From Azolla caroliniana (lineage: Eukaryota; Polypodiophyta): a stretch of DNA of 64,000 nt. The notes beneath the pieces were generated by a model, which was not told where the DNA came from, ran no database searches, and was given only the letters and a program-made list of their open reading frames with translations. Every line of letters starts with the position of its first letter. Within the stretch, counting starts at the first letter, position 1. The translations under genes and the position numbers were made by a program. Below are positions 30,256 to 41,065 of the stretch, piece after piece. The stretch lies in contig JBHGNT010000012.1 of NCBI GenBank assembly GCA_043228905.1, positions 6,634,001 through 6,698,000 on the forward strand, given 5' to 3'.

Positions 30256-33200
30256 TTATATTCCAGGATGACCAGCAGATGGTGCATCATGACATTCATG
30301 AAAAATTTTCTGTTTAACATTTGGTAAATCTGGAACACAGACCTTTCCACTACGGTAGAGCAAACCGTTTGTAATGTGAAAGGTCGCCTTCGAGGGTAGG
30401 GTGCTAGTATCGGCATCTAAACCAGATTCGGCTTTCGTCCAGTATTTTGAGAAATAACTGTCATCAAGGTATTTCCCTCGAAGGTGATCTAAAAGATCAG
30501 ATTTTATTTCCGTGAAGCTAAGCATGTTAACTTCTTTAATGCGACTAAGAGCATCAGCAACGGTGTTCATAGAACCCTTGCGATATCGTATGGAAAAATC
30601 AAAATCTTGCATAAGGTCAGCCCAACGGCCTTTACGACCAACAAGATCGGGCTGGTCACAAAAATACTTTAATGATTGATGGTCTGTTGTAACCACAAAT
30701 TTATTTCCATAGAGATAGTGCCTCCATGTTTTAAGTGCGTGTATCACCGCAAACAACTCTTTCTCTTGAACCGAATACCGAGATTGAGCAGCATCAAGCT
30801 TCTTACTTTCAAAAGCAATAGGGTGACCACCTTGATAAAGAACGGCACCAATAGCATAATCTCTAGCATCGGTTTCAATTGAGAAAGGCTTAGAAGGGTC
30901 TGGTAATAGAAGAGTGGGAGCCTGACACACATGCTCCTTGAGTGTCTCAAATGATTTGTCAAGTTGTTCATTCCATGAAATTGGTTTGACAGACTTACGT
31001 GGATGACCTTTTAAAAGGTCAGTTAATGGTGTAGTCAATTTGGAATAGTTACGAATTGATTTTCGTAAAAATCCAACAAACCCTAAGAATGATCTAAGTT
31101 CACGAATATTACGAGGAATGGGCCAAAGTTTAACCTTTTCAATACAAGAAGGTTCAATTTCAACGCCCTTTTCTGTAATTAAATGACCTAGGTACACAAT
31201 AGATTTTTGGAAGAAGTCACATTTTGAATGTTTTGCATAGAAAGAGTTGTCACGCAACTTTCGCAAAACAAATCGAACATGTTGAACATGATCTTGCAAG
31301 GTACGGCTATATATCAAAATATCATCCAAGAAGACGACAACAAAATCACCGAGTTGATCTCGGAAAACATCATTCATCGCTTGTTGGAATGTGGCTGGAG
31401 CATTAGTCAACCCAAACGGCATGACTAAAAACTCATAATGGCCATAGCGCATACGAAAAGCGGTTTTAGGAATATCATCCTCGGCGATGCGAATTTGATG
31501 ATAACCAGTTCGTAAGTCAATTTTCGTAAAATATCGAGCTCCGTGCAAACGATCAATCAAATCATCGGCACGAGGTAATGGATATGCATTCTTAATTGTC
31601 ATTTTATTCAAACGGCGATAATTGATACACATTCGCCACGAACCTTCCTTCTTCTTGACTAATAGAACTGGCGCACCCCAAGGTGATTTACTATACCTAA
31701 TGTGGCCCATACTCAAGTATTCCTTAAGTTGTTTAGCGATCTCATCCTCTTCTAATCGACTAAGTCGGTAAGGTGGAATCCTCACAGGAGCAGCCCCAGG
31801 GATGAGTTCAATTTGATGGTCCACATTACGTTTAGGTGGTAAAGTAAGCGGTAATTCAGTAGGAAACACATCTTGAAAATCCTCTAAAATAGAGTCGAGT
31901 AATCGTTGCTCAAAATGTGGTAATTGTGTGGCGTCAATATTAAAATAATAAAATTGAACCGCAGGATCAATTACACACGAATAAATTAATGAACTAGAAT
32001 ACTCATTTAAAGATTTAGAAGACACAAGTGAATGAGAAGGAAGTTTGGAACATTGAATAAAATGTTTACAATTATTAAGTTCAAATGTGATTGAGTGATT
32101 AACCCAATCAATGGACAAAGAAGGGTTTTTATTAAAAAACCAAGGATATCCTAAAATGACATCTGCGGATTGTAATTTCATAACATGAAAGTCAAGCTTC
32201 TCCAAATAAGTATCTATTTGAATTGGCAGTTGACAAACAATGCCACTGATGTATTGAACGTTTCCATTTGCCATGTGAACTTGATAGATATGATCACTTG
32301 CGTTTATGTGGAGCTCCATTTGCTGCACAAAGTGATCATTAAGAAAATTGTGAGAACTACCGGAATCAAACAAGAAATGTGCTTGTGTTCCATTGATATA
32401 TCCGACTGCTTGGAGTAAATCATTAGGTCCAAGTAAATGTGAAGGAAAAGTGCATTCACATAAACTTAAGTGATTGGTATGAACTTCAACAATATCAAAA
32501 GACTCACCTGTGTGACTCGTAGATTTGTCTTGAGGAGGGGTGTTCATTGACTTCCTCTCAAGACGACGACAGGTATCCTTTGTGTGGCCCCGCTTCTTGC
32601 AATATGCACAGAAGAGGTTCGGTTTCTTTGAGTCGCGGTCAAGAGTGTCATTGGATTGCTTACGTTTCCCAATGAACTTGACATTCGGAGTTTTGGCGAA
32701 CTCAGGTTTATTGTGGTCTTTCTTGGAAGTCCTATGGTATCGCAGCACAATGTTGACGGCTTCCTCGAAAGTTGTGGGGTCCTTGTCATGGACAATCCAA
32801 TGATAATCCCCATTGGGAATACCATTCAAAAAACAAGCGACAAACCATTTCTCACCCGTAAGTCCCGATTTTTGGATCTGTGTCCGAGCGTGATGCACAT
32901 AATCCTCGAGAGAGGTAAATGGCTTACTAGACAATGTGAGCAAGTGTTGCGCTTGTTCGGTTTGAGAAGGTGGCTGCAAGAATTGTTTCTTAAAAACATC
33001 AACGAAACCTTCCCAAGTTGTGGGTAAGTTTTTTGCGGTCCTTAGGCCACGCCACCAAGCAGCAGCTCGGCCACCTAACTCACGACCGACATAACCAATT
33101 TTTACTGCATCGGGCTTGGGATGAAGCTCAAAGTGAGACTCCCAACGACCAAGCCAAGTGCTAATGGCCTCCTCGGTTCTTTCTTTCTTATCTCCCTTGA

Positions 33201-33426
33201 AAGGCGTGACTACGAAGGAAGGTTCACCTTCTTTCTTGGACTCAATAGTTAATTCGTGGAATTTCTTTTCCAATGCCATATTGGCCTGTCTCATTTCGGC
33301 CAATTGATTCAAGGTAGTAGTGAGCAATTGCTCAATAGTGATCTCAGCTTGTGTGCGAGATGCGGATTGGGGTTGAGAGGTCTCATTTGGAGAGATCGTT
33401 CCAACTGCGTTCAAAACTTGTTCCAT
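30256..33426 (-). CDS. F gag-protease-RT-RNase H polyprotein
   Basis: 1056 codons from ATG 33426 (MEQVLNAVGTIS). Gag capsid: ISTWLGRWESHFELHPKPDA, AAAWWRGLRTAKNLPTTWEG, FKKQFLQPPSQ. Zinc knuckle CAYCKKRGHTKDTC near 32570-32610. Protease LFDSGSSHNFL near 32350-32385. RT: LLVKKKEGSWRMCINYRRLN, FTKIDLRTGYHQIRIAEDDI, FGLTNAPATFQQAMN, VVVFLDDILIYSR (FLDD near 31325). RNase H: IETDARDYAIGAVLYQGG. It ends in the integrase finger (ECHDAPSAGHPGI) at a TAA whose neighbours continue the same frame, so one point change explains the break. Confidence 0.93.
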   Translation of the reverse strand: MEQVLNAVGTISPNETSQPQSASRTQAEITIEQLLTTTLNQLAEMRQANMALEKKFHELTIESKKEGEPSFVVTPFKGDKKERTEEAISTWLGRWESHFELHPKPDAVKIGYVGRELGGRAAAWWRGLRTAKNLPTTWEGFVDVFKKQFLQPPSQTEQAQHLLTLSSKPFTSLEDYVHHARTQIQKSGLTGEKWFVACFLNGIPNGDYHWIVHDKDPTTFEEAVNIVLRYHRTSKKDHNKPEFAKTPNVKFIGKRKQSNDTLDRDSKKPNLFCAYCKKRGHTKDTCRRLERKSMNTPPQDKSTSHTGESFDIVEVHTNHLSLCECTFPSHLLGPNDLLQAVGYINGTQAHFLFDSGSSHNFLNDHFVQQMELHINASDHIYQVHMANGNVQYISGIVCQLPIQIDTYLEKLDFHVMKLQSADVILGYPWFFNKNPSLSIDWVNHSITFELNNCKHFIQCSKLPSHSLVSSKSLNEYSSSLIYSCVIDPAVQFYYFNIDATQLPHFEQRLLDSILEDFQDVFPTELPLTLPPKRNVDHQIELIPGAAPVRIPPYRLSRLEEDEIAKQLKEYLSMGHIRYSKSPWGAPVLLVKKKEGSWRMCINYRRLNKMTIKNAYPLPRADDLIDRLHGARYFTKIDLRTGYHQIRIAEDDIPKTAFRMRYGHYEFLVMPFGLTNAPATFQQAMNDVFRDQLGDFVVVFLDDILIYSRTLQDHVQHVRFVLRKLRDNSFYAKHSKCDFFQKSIVYLGHLITEKGVEIEPSCIEKVKLWPIPRNIRELRSFLGFVGFLRKSIRNYSKLTTPLTDLLKGHPRKSVKPISWNEQLDKSFETLKEHVCQAPTLLLPDPSKPFSIETDARDYAIGAVLYQGGHPIAFESKKLDAAQSRYSVQEKELFAVIHALKTWRHYLYGNKFVVTTDHQSLKYFCDQPDLVGRKGRWADLMQDFDFSIRYRKGSMNTVADALSRIKEVNMLSFTEIKSDLLDHLRGKYLDDSYFSKYWTKAESGLDADTSTLPSKATFHITNGLLYRSGKVCVPDLPNVKQKIFHECHDAPSAGHPGI

Positions 33427-34419
33427 GATGCACGCTGTGGGTATGCAATAAAATAAGGAGGTTCAGAAAATACACAAGCAAAATGAATGCTTGAAATTTT
33501 GATTGAAAGAACTTTATCCAAGAAAGTATCTCATGTCTTTACCCCTCTAGACATATGAGATGTGATTCGAGATCCGATAACTATGGTAACACTATGGTGT
33601 TTTAAAAACCATGGGGGAAAACATAGCTAAGATGTATTTCTCGGATCTCTATCTTGAGTAATCATGGCGGCTCCCCGAGGCTCAACCATGGTTCTTACAT
33701 CAATGAAATTTCCTAGATAGCCTTATATTAATGCCAACCCATCATGTATTATATGGTCGAGAAAGTGTATTACGTGAAAAAACAAGTGCACTCACAAGTA
33801 ATATTCTAGTCTTGCGAGCAATAAGCAAACGTGATGATAAAATGATAAAATAAGGCACTACTCATAAGAGTTAAGTAGTGACGAAAACAAGGGTAAAAAA
33901 AAGAACCCATGTGTTACCTACGAAAAAAACAATGTCACAAATAAATGGGAAGTGCAAGGTATGCACATATACATCCCAATATGATTGTTATAACTTGCAC
34001 AATTGTGACATAAGCCACAAATTGATACAAGTGATGACGGTGTTGTGCGCAAAGATGTAATACTCAAATCCATGAGTAAAACATCAATAAGGGAACTCAT
34101 ATGGTTTTACTCGTTTTCTAAGGCTTGATGATAAGAGTTAAACCTAGATGACCCGTTGAAAAAAAATCGTTCAACAAGCCACTCCATACGAAAAAAATAG
34201 TCTACACGTAAAGGTTACATTAAAAATAAACGATGTAAATACTTTATACATGAAAAGGAAGTGGAAAAAGGAGAGTTAATTGTGGGCGGGTAAATAATAA
34301 TTACTAGAAAATCATATAAGTGAAACAATACTTATGAAATTAAAATTTAATTAGAATAATCAACAATTAGGTGTATGGAATCAAACATGCCCTAAGATAC
34401 GAAACCCTAGGGTAGTTGA

Positions 34420-34745
34420 CATGCACCTCCTCAAGACCACCATATATCCCTAGAATCGGCCAAGTAATGGCTAATTAAAGAGGAAAGTGGCATAGGTAAG
34501 TGACATATACCTCGTCAAGGCCACAACATCCCTTAGAATCGGCCAATTGATGGCTAATTAAAAAGGAAAGTGGCATATGTAAGCTACATATACCTTGTCA
34601 AGGCCACAACATCCCATAGAATCGGCCAATTGATGGCTTAATAGAGAGTAGAGTGGCATAGGTAGGCAACATACACCTCGTCAAGGCCACATCATCCCTT
34701 AGAATCGGCCAAGTGATGGCTCAATAGAGGGGAAGAGTGGTATAC
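34420..34745 (-). repeat. Tandem ~90-bp repeats in F leader
   Basis: Four imperfect copies, each with AGAATCGGCCAA, TGATGGCT, GAGTGGCATA and CGTCAAGGCCAC words on the plus strand. The copies differ from one another by about 10-15%. Confidence 0.75.
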
Positions 34746-34754
34746 TCAACATCA

Positions 34755-34935
34755 TATGCAAAACGGCCATGAGATAAGCGTGTGCGATTAGAGCAAACAC
34801 GCTCGACCCAATGCACAAGAATAATTATTATCGTAAGAGTTCAAGAGAGGAGAGAGTGGGATATATATCGCAATATGCAAAAGGCCATGAGTTGAGCGTG
34901 TGCGATTAGTGCAAACACGCTCGGCCCAATACATA
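34755..34935 (-). repeat. Duplicated hairpin-bearing unit in F leader
   Basis: Two copies about 120 bp apart of GGCCATGAG followed by a hairpin with stem GAGCGTGT / ACACGCTC and a 13-base loop (second copy at 34897-34924; first copy with one stem base changed). The hairpin is symmetrical enough to form in either strand. Confidence 0.65.
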
Positions 34936-35166
34936 ATAATAAGTAAAATCGTAGCGTAGTAGGAGGTAGAAAGAAAGAGAATAAAACGTAATACCAATTT
35001 GATTCGACCATAAAGAACGCATAATAGAAAAAGAGAAGAGATCAAAAAAGAAGAATACCGGGTTTAGAGTGTTGTTTTGATCCTGAGAAGAGCATGACGA
35101 GCCTTGTTAGATCCCCCTCGCTCACACGCAAAAAACATCAAAACAACAAAAAAATTGTTAGTAAAA

Positions 35167-35178
35167 GCTCTGATACCA
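35167..35178 (-). promoter_or_regulatory. Initiator tRNA-Met primer site of F
   Basis: TGGTATCAGAGC on the element strand, one base after the 5' LTR. Confidence 0.93.
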
Positions 35179-35179
35179 C

Positions 35180-35650
35180 TGTTAAGAGTCTATTACTAAT
35201 CAATAGACCAAATCAAGTAAAAAGGAAGAAAATAGATTGGATAGAAGAACCCGTTCCACCCGACCACCCCCGAGCTATGATCTAGACATAGCCAACCTAC
35301 CACCGACGTCCCATACCGCCGGATATTAGGATGACTAATACCTTGGAAGAGATAAACACGATCGTCGAGACGAAAGCCTAGCCCGCACCACCGGTGTCTA
35401 CGACAGCAGCCTTCCGACGTGGTTCCTATGAGGGTAGCTAAGCCTCATATTTATACCTTTTCCTAGGCCCCTTGAATAGATGTGCCTTTCTAAAAGGCTC
35501 TCTATTCATTGGTTGTCTAAATCATGATAGTGCATGCACATATCATTCATTCTATCCAATCATTAGTCCCCTTTTTAATAATAGTGAACATACCCTTCAC
35601 TAATGTAAATATTAGTGACCTACCCTCACCAACGTTATGTGTACATAACA
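35180..35650 (-). repeat. 5' LTR of F
   Basis: 471 bp, apparently identical to 28545-29015. It is followed by AATTG, the second copy of the target duplication, and then by E protease sequence. Confidence 0.95.
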
Positions 35651-35655
35651 AATTG

Positions 35656-36257
35656 CCAAGAGGGAGTTCCACGACTCTATCGTAGACTTGGTGAAGCGGA
35701 AGAGGCTCTCGACGGAGCCGGAACCGGAGAAACCGGTGGAAGTGCGGACCACGCACCTGGAAGATGGAGCCCTGGAAGATGAGTTGGCGGGAAGCCATTA
35801 CACGAAGCTGCATTGGGCCAGGGCGACTACGGAAACCCCTGTACGGATCGGCAACGTTCTGGAATTGGTGGTGGCGTTGGTAGACCATGGATCCAAATTC
35901 AACCTGATGTCCATGGATTTCTACAAGAGGGGTAAATGGCCGATCAACACCAAGCATGGCTGGAAGATACGGGCAACGACGCGCGCCACGGAAGAACTAC
36001 ATGGGGCCTGTCCGAACGTACGGGTGAAAATCGGCGATGTCGAGATCGGCCAACACTTCTTCGTGCAGGAGATGTCCTCGCATCTGGTTATACTGGGAGA
36101 GCCATATATCACGGCGGCACAGATGGAGAACAAGGTGCTGGACAACGGTTCAGCCTATGCAAGAGTCAAGAGCCAGGACGGGCGTCACTCGGTCCAGTTC
36201 CTAACGGTGCGACCAAACCACGAGCGTAACTGCGAGGCCCTTGGCAGCGAAACCTGA
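35656..36257 (+). pseudogene. E protease
   Basis: Continues E after the F insertion: FHDSIVDLVKRKRL, SHYTKLHWARATTETPVRIG, then VALVDHGSKFNLMS near 35870-35910 (D-H-G-S active site as in D), ACPNVRVKIGDVEIGQHFFV and HLVILGEPYITAAQMENKVL. The frame ends after ALGSET at 36255. The following 200 bases, equivalent to the protease-RT linker in D, are split by frame changes. Confidence 0.85.
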
Positions 36258-36399
36258 GGGGATTTTTAGAGAGGGCTGTCAAGGCGTGGGGCCGTGATAG
36301 TCCGGACACCCGGGAAGAACCCCACAAATGTACAGTACGGAAGAAGACCTGTACCATAGGTAGGAAATTTTGGTTCTCCGATAGCAGAGGTTACACTAT

Positions 36400-37768
36400 G
36401 ACCAGCGTCAGTGGCAGGGAGAGGAAGCGAGCAGAGGAGCGGCTCAGGGGATGCGGAGTCCTCTTCCCCGACGAGGGCATCAGTGGCGCCGTGGAGGCGG
36501 TCTCTTTTGATGACACCTTGGGCGAACTATGAAAGGTGATCGGTGAAGACCTTAGAGAAGACCGGACCGTTCCGGTGGGGTCAATGGGAATGTACGAAGT
36601 CATCGCAGACTTCGGGGAAAGGATCGGGTCGGATCGGGCGGCCTGCGTGGATACGAAATACAAGATTGTGGACTGGAAGTTGAGGCCAGTCGCGGCACCC
36701 TTGCCGGAGGGCAGCGAGGAGCGGATAAAGGGGGTCGCGTCGGACCCGAGTTTGCGAAATCCGGATGGCATAGGGCACCGGTTCACCGACATAACGCTAT
36801 GGGAGCTCAAGGTCGGTGGGGGCGGCTTCCTACTGCCTGTGGAGGAGGACCGGTTTCGGATAATGCTCGGGAGGCACGGGAAGGCTTTCGCATTCTCACC
36901 GGAGGAGATCGGGTGGGTAGACCCGACAGTTGTCGAACCGATGGTGATCTTCACGGTACTGCATGTACCGTGGAATCTCAAGCCGATTCCGGTGCCAAGA
37001 GCTCACATCCCGAAGTTGATGGAGCTCCTAAAGAAAAAGGTGGAGATGGGCATCCTCGAACCATCGAGTGCCTCGTATTCGAATCGGTGGTTTACGGTGC
37101 CAAAGAAGAACGGCACGTTGTGCTTCATCCAGGACCTACAACCGGTCAACAAGGTGACCATCCGTAATGCAGGGATTGGACCGACCATAGACGAGTTCGC
37201 GGAGGCCTTCGCTGGAAGGTCGATCTATTCTGTCGGTGATCTGTACTCGGGGTACGATCAGTTCCAACTAGCTGGGGAGAGCAGAGACATTACGACGATG
37301 CGGACTCCTCTCGGCCTGGTGCGGATGTGTACCCTACCACAAGGAGGGACGAACTCAGTGGCTCACATGGTGAACGCGATGAACAAAGTGCTCAGGGATT
37401 GTATCCCGGACATCACCATGCCGTTCTTAGACGACATCCCGATCAAGGGGTGCCCGGTGGAGAAAAGGGATGAGGCAATCGTGGCGTCCCACATCGATGA
37501 CTGCGAGAAGGTGTTGCAGAGACTAGAGCGCGCGAGGCTCACCTTCTCCGGGGAAAAGTCGGCCTTCGGACAGTCGGAAATCTTGGTGGTCGGACACCTG
37601 TGCGGGCCTTACGGTAGGAAACCGTCTCCGGCAAAGGTAGAGGCCATCTCCGCGATGAGGAACGTTTGCGGGTCGGTCACGGAGGTCCGCAGATTCTTGG
37701 GGGCATGTGCGTTCTACCACATCTGGATCCCGCACTACGCACATGTCGCGGAACCCCTCTACGCGTAG
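36400..37768 (+). pseudogene. E reverse transcriptase
   Basis: From a linker piece (ERKRAEERLRGCGVLFPDEG, stop at 36530) into a 410-codon frame: PWNLKPIPVPRAHIPKLMEL, RWFTVPKKNGTLCFIQDLQP, DLYSGYDQFQL, LVRMCTLPQGGTNSVAHMVN, MPFLDDIPIKG near 37420-37452, and RRFLGACAFYHIWIPHYAHV. It ends at TAG 37766 where D continues into the RT-RNase H connection. It is clearly the same clade as D. Confidence 0.88.
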
Positions 37769-37774
37769 CTTTGA

Positions 37775-38455
37775 GTGGAGGACGGAGCACACGGAGTCGG
37801 TTCGGAGACTAAAGGAGGCGCTTACGGCAGCGCCGACTCTCTCCGTAAAGCGGTTTACGGCAAGGATGTTCCCATCTGCGTAACGGTGGACACCAGCCCG
37901 ACCGGGATTGGGTGGGTAATCAGTCAGGAGGACAAGGGCGGCGTACGATTCCCGATTTGGTTCGGGGCGAAGGTATTGAGCGAGCGGCAGCGAGGGTACG
38001 CCCAAGTTAAGCGCGAACTTTGGGGTGTCGTTTCGGCGGTCAAGGCCGACAAGGATTATCTGATCGGGACGGAGGTGATTATCGAGACGGACTGCCTGCC
38101 GATACTCGGCATGGTTTCCGGATGCGCGACGCAGGACCTAGCAATGCTCCGGTGGATAACGTACATTAAGTCCTTGAACCCGGAGATACGACACATCTCT
38201 AGAAAGGACAACACCATGGCCGACATGCTTTCGAGGGCAAGGTTCAACGACGAAGACGGCATGGTTTCGGAAGACGAAGAAGTCGGCGAGAACTTCTTCG
38301 GGTCGGCTAACGTAACGACGAGGAAAGGGAACACTCCAGCGCTTAACGAATTTGACGAAAGCAGGTACGACGGGGAGTGGCTCCAAATCGGGAGGTTCCT
38401 ACGGACGATGATGCCGGACGCAGCATGGGCGAGAGAGGAGGCGAGCCGGATATAG
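37775..38455 (+). pseudogene. E RNase H
   Basis: VTVDTSPTGIGWVISQEDKG, AQVKRELWGVVSAVKADKDY, VIIETDCLPILG and IRHISRKDNTMADMLSRARF. The catalytic acidic residues appear present. A frameshift lies between the TAG at 37766 and this frame, and a TAG at 38453 (after EASRI) ends it. Confidence 0.85.
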
Positions 38456-39711
38456 AGGAAGGCGTACCGATTCTTCCTGCGGGACGGGTGCATATGGAGG
38501 CACCCAAAGAAGAGAAGTGGCATTCCACTCCGAGTAGTGGCAAAGAAAGAAGAACAGGGGAAATTACTGACGGCATTTCACGAGAGCCCCTGGGCCGGAC
38601 ACCGCGGAACGTGGGCGACTTTCGAGAAGCTGAAGGAGAAGTACTGGTGGCCGGGGTTGTACCAGGACGTGCATCGGTTCGTAACGACTTGCGAGAGTTG
38701 TCAGATGCACTCCATAGTCCGACACTGGGACGAGTTACACCCGACCTACCCGCCTACGGTTCATTTCAAGTGGATGGTGGACTTGGTGACGATGCCGATG
38801 GGGGTAGGACAGATGCAATACCTGGTGCTTGCATGGGAAGACTTAACGAACTAGGCGGAAGGACGTGCATTGCAAAGCAAGACAACCGCGGCGGTATGCC
38901 GGTTCCTGATCGAAGAGGTGGTGTGTCGGTCCGGGTGCGTCGGGAGGATCGTGGTGGACCGGGGAGAGCTGGATGCACGGGAGGCTGAGGAGCTGTTCAA
39001 CTGGCTAGGCGTCAAACTCTCCCTCACCACGGCGTACAATCCGGAGGCGATCGGAAAGGTGGAACATGGGCACGGACCGATTGTAAAGGCGTTGGTGCGT
39101 GCATGCGGTGGGCAGGTCGGGAATTGGCCGCGACTCCTTACGCGCTATGGGCGGACCGGACTACGCACAGTTCGGTGACACGGTTCATGCCGGCGGAGCT
39201 AATGTACGGACAAAAGCCGATCATGCCGGTGGAACGGACGGTTTCTTCGTGGGCGGCGGTAGATTGGAAGGACGAAATGAGCCGGGAAGAGTTGCTGGCG
39301 GCGCGGATTCGGCAACTCGAGCAGAGGCCGGAGGATGTGATACAAGCGAAGGAAAAGCTACGAGTGGCGAGGGAGCGGAACAAGACCCGGTTCAACCGGA
39401 CGCACCGGTTGCGACCAAAGAAGATCGAGGAAGGCGACTGGGTCTTGGTATACGACAGCAACCTCGACAATCGGCACAAGGCAGTGCGAAAATTTGCTAG
39501 GAGATGGTTCGGGCCCTACATGGTGACGAGCGCGAACGGCAATGACACGTACCACCTCGCGGAGCTCGACGGGACACGGTTAGCGGTGCTGGTGGCCGGA
39601 AAGCGGATCAAAGCTTTCAAAAAGCGGTTCAAAGATGAGTCAGAGCCTGCGAGTGGGAGCGACAACAACGACCAGTTTGGGTCCGGCGGAGAACCGGAGA
39701 GCAAGGAGTGA
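38456..39711 (+). pseudogene. E integrase
   Basis: Finger FHESPWAGHRGTWATFEKLK...CESCQMH, core FKWMVDLVTMPMGVGQMQYL, stop near 38852, then VDRGELDAREAEELFNWLGV and AYNPEAIGKVEHGHGPIVKA. The catalytic Glu block has 'GKVEHGHGP' against 'GKIERGHGP' in D. After a frameshift near 39115: PYALWADRTTHSSVTRFMPA, LMYGQKPIMPVERT and the GPY/F-like FARRWFGPYMVTSANGNDTY. It ends at TGA 39709 with an acidic tail. Confidence 0.87.
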
Positions 39712-39767
39712 GGCCGGGTTTCTTCGATATCTACCCGTCTTTGGCGCATACCGGTGGATGCGCGGTT

Positions 39768-40520
39768 TTCTCTTTCCTTCTCCCTTTTGCCATGGAAAGG
39801 GTTGTTGAATACATGCTTAAGGTTCAAAAAAGTCCCTCACATCGACTTCCTAGAATTGCGTGGGAAGCAAGCAAAAAGATCCAAAAGACGCATAAAAGCA
39901 AAATTTTGTGTTCCGGTTGGATGCAAGATATAGAAAAATGGTTTGGTAGATGGGATGCGAGACACTTGCTTCATGATGCATCATTAGATTCCTCTGTAAA
40001 TGAGGCATTTTTACAACGCCAATGTATCATGACATGGGACAAATGTGGAGGCTCACGCTTCACACATTATACTACACATGGTGCACCTAACTACAAAACC
40101 ATATTCTTCGCGGAACGGGGAAATCGTACACATCCATACATGTTAGAGCCCATACCGTTATCTTCCATTCGAACCATTGCTTCCATGCGACTTAGCTCAC
40201 ATGCATTGCGATGTGAAACAGGGCGTTGGGGTACAAGTGATGAGAGTGGTCGGCTATGCGCACTTTGCCCTAAACAAGTTCGCGAGTCTGAGTATCACAC
40301 TTTGATACAATGCTCTGCCTTTGATCATATTCGACCATGCTTTACACATCTCTTCGATCGAGCCCAATCTTTGCATGAATTCCTCTCACAACCACAATGT
40401 GCACTCTCGATTGCAACATTCATTGGTAAAGTTCTTGAACATCGAGAGTCACTACTCACTTTCACACATATCACGTGAAATGTAATATTTTTGGTCTCAT
40501 AGGTCATATTTGACCTCCGA
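39768..40520 (+). mobile_element. 5'-truncated LINE (non-LTR retrotransposon) 3' end
   Basis: An open frame to 40478 encodes the C-terminus of a non-LTR reverse transcriptase with a zinc-binding module: RCETGRWGTSDESGRLCALC, then ESEYHTLIQCSAFDHIR, a C-x2-C ... H-x4-C pattern. No RT catalytic core is present, as expected of a 5'-truncated copy. After the stop about 40 bases of tail end in repeated TCTA words at 40533-40550. It lies inside the remnant 3' LTR of E. The left boundary is uncertain (39768-39792). Confidence 0.75.
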
Positions 40521-40617
40521 AGACGATAATATAATCTATCTATCTATCTCTCGCTCCTTGGTTCAAGGCCCTCGTGGTTCCGCCTCTTTCTACACGCACA
40601 CACGTAACAACGCGACA
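40521..40617 (+). repeat. Remnant of the 3' LTR of E
   Basis: Matches the last part of the 5' LTR (CGTCCTTCGGTCCAAGACCC there, CGCTCCTTGGTTCAAGGCCC here) and ends CGCGACA. About 480 bp of LTR are missing in front of it. Confidence 0.7.
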
Positions 40618-40620
40618 CCG

Positions 40621-41065
40621 TGTTCCATGCTCGGACAAAGCACATAGAAGTCTGTGAAAATGAAGGTGCGAAAGCGTTAGACAACCGGCTTAGCCGGATA
40701 GCAACACAGAGAGAGAGATTAACACATAGAAGGTACGCAGGAGAGACAGAGAAAGAGTTGAACACTTAAATCTGTTATCAACCACTCTGTAAAATTCTCT
40801 TTACATACAACGTGCTCAACAACACTATTTATACAAGTCCTAAGAGGACTGATAGAAGTACGGTGTACTTCAATGCTCACACGAGCGTCTGACACAAACT
40901 ATGAGACATTAACTACCTAGTAGTTTAGGTTGCTACTAGGCTTCCGATTACTGCTGGATCCGACTAACCGGCTCCCCAGCTCACCGACTCACTTGCTCAC
41001 CGGCTCACCGATCCACCTCAGGCTTATTCAGCTGATCCGGATCCGGTTGAGCTTGCCATTCAACA
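40621..41065 (-). repeat. 3' LTR of C3
   Basis: 445 bp, TGTTCCATG...CATTCAACA on plus. The inner part (from GCGAAAGCGTTAG to the GCTTATTCAGC words) is clearly related to the C1 LTR, but the first 45 bases differ. The plus-strand continuation TTCAACTTGAGG mirrors the C1 3' junction. Confidence 0.7.

Larger units (their letters stand above)
33427..35166 (-). other. F 5' leader (untranslated), repeat-bearing
   Basis: About 1.7 kb between the primer site and the gag ATG with no credible frame. It holds four tandem ~90-bp repeats (34420-34745), two ~125-bp repeats with a hairpin (34755-34935) and AT-rich sequence elsewhere. A leader this long may carry dimerisation or packaging signals; that is inference. 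Confidence 0.7.
28545..35650 (-). mobile_element. Ty3/gypsy element F, recent insertion
   Basis: Minus-strand gypsy with 471-bp LTRs at 28545-29015 and 35180-35650. I could find no difference between them. AATTG duplications lie at 28540-28544 and 35651-35655. It has an initiator tRNA-Met primer site, a long leader with repeats, and a single gag-pol frame of about 1468 codons interrupted by one TAA. Its insertion split E. It is among the two youngest elements here, together with G2. Confidence 0.95.
26395..40617 (+). mobile_element. Ty3/gypsy element E (FLDD clade), interrupted by F
   Basis: Plus-strand relative of D. 5' LTR 26395-26982, primer site 26987-27002, gag 27027-28544, gypsy F inserted at 28545-35650 (target duplication AATTG), protease, RT, RNase H and integrase 35656-39711, then a damaged 3' LTR carrying a LINE fragment and ending at 40617. 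Coding DNA is clearly more GC-rich than the neighbouring elements. No target duplication was found: left flank is TTCGC, right flank CCGTG. Confidence 0.87.

Noticed and set aside
35600-39711. E and D as fungal contamination in the assembly
   Set aside because: D is inserted with target duplication in a copia primed by initiator tRNA-Met and nested in other elements of this genome; E is interrupted by a plant-type chromovirus.
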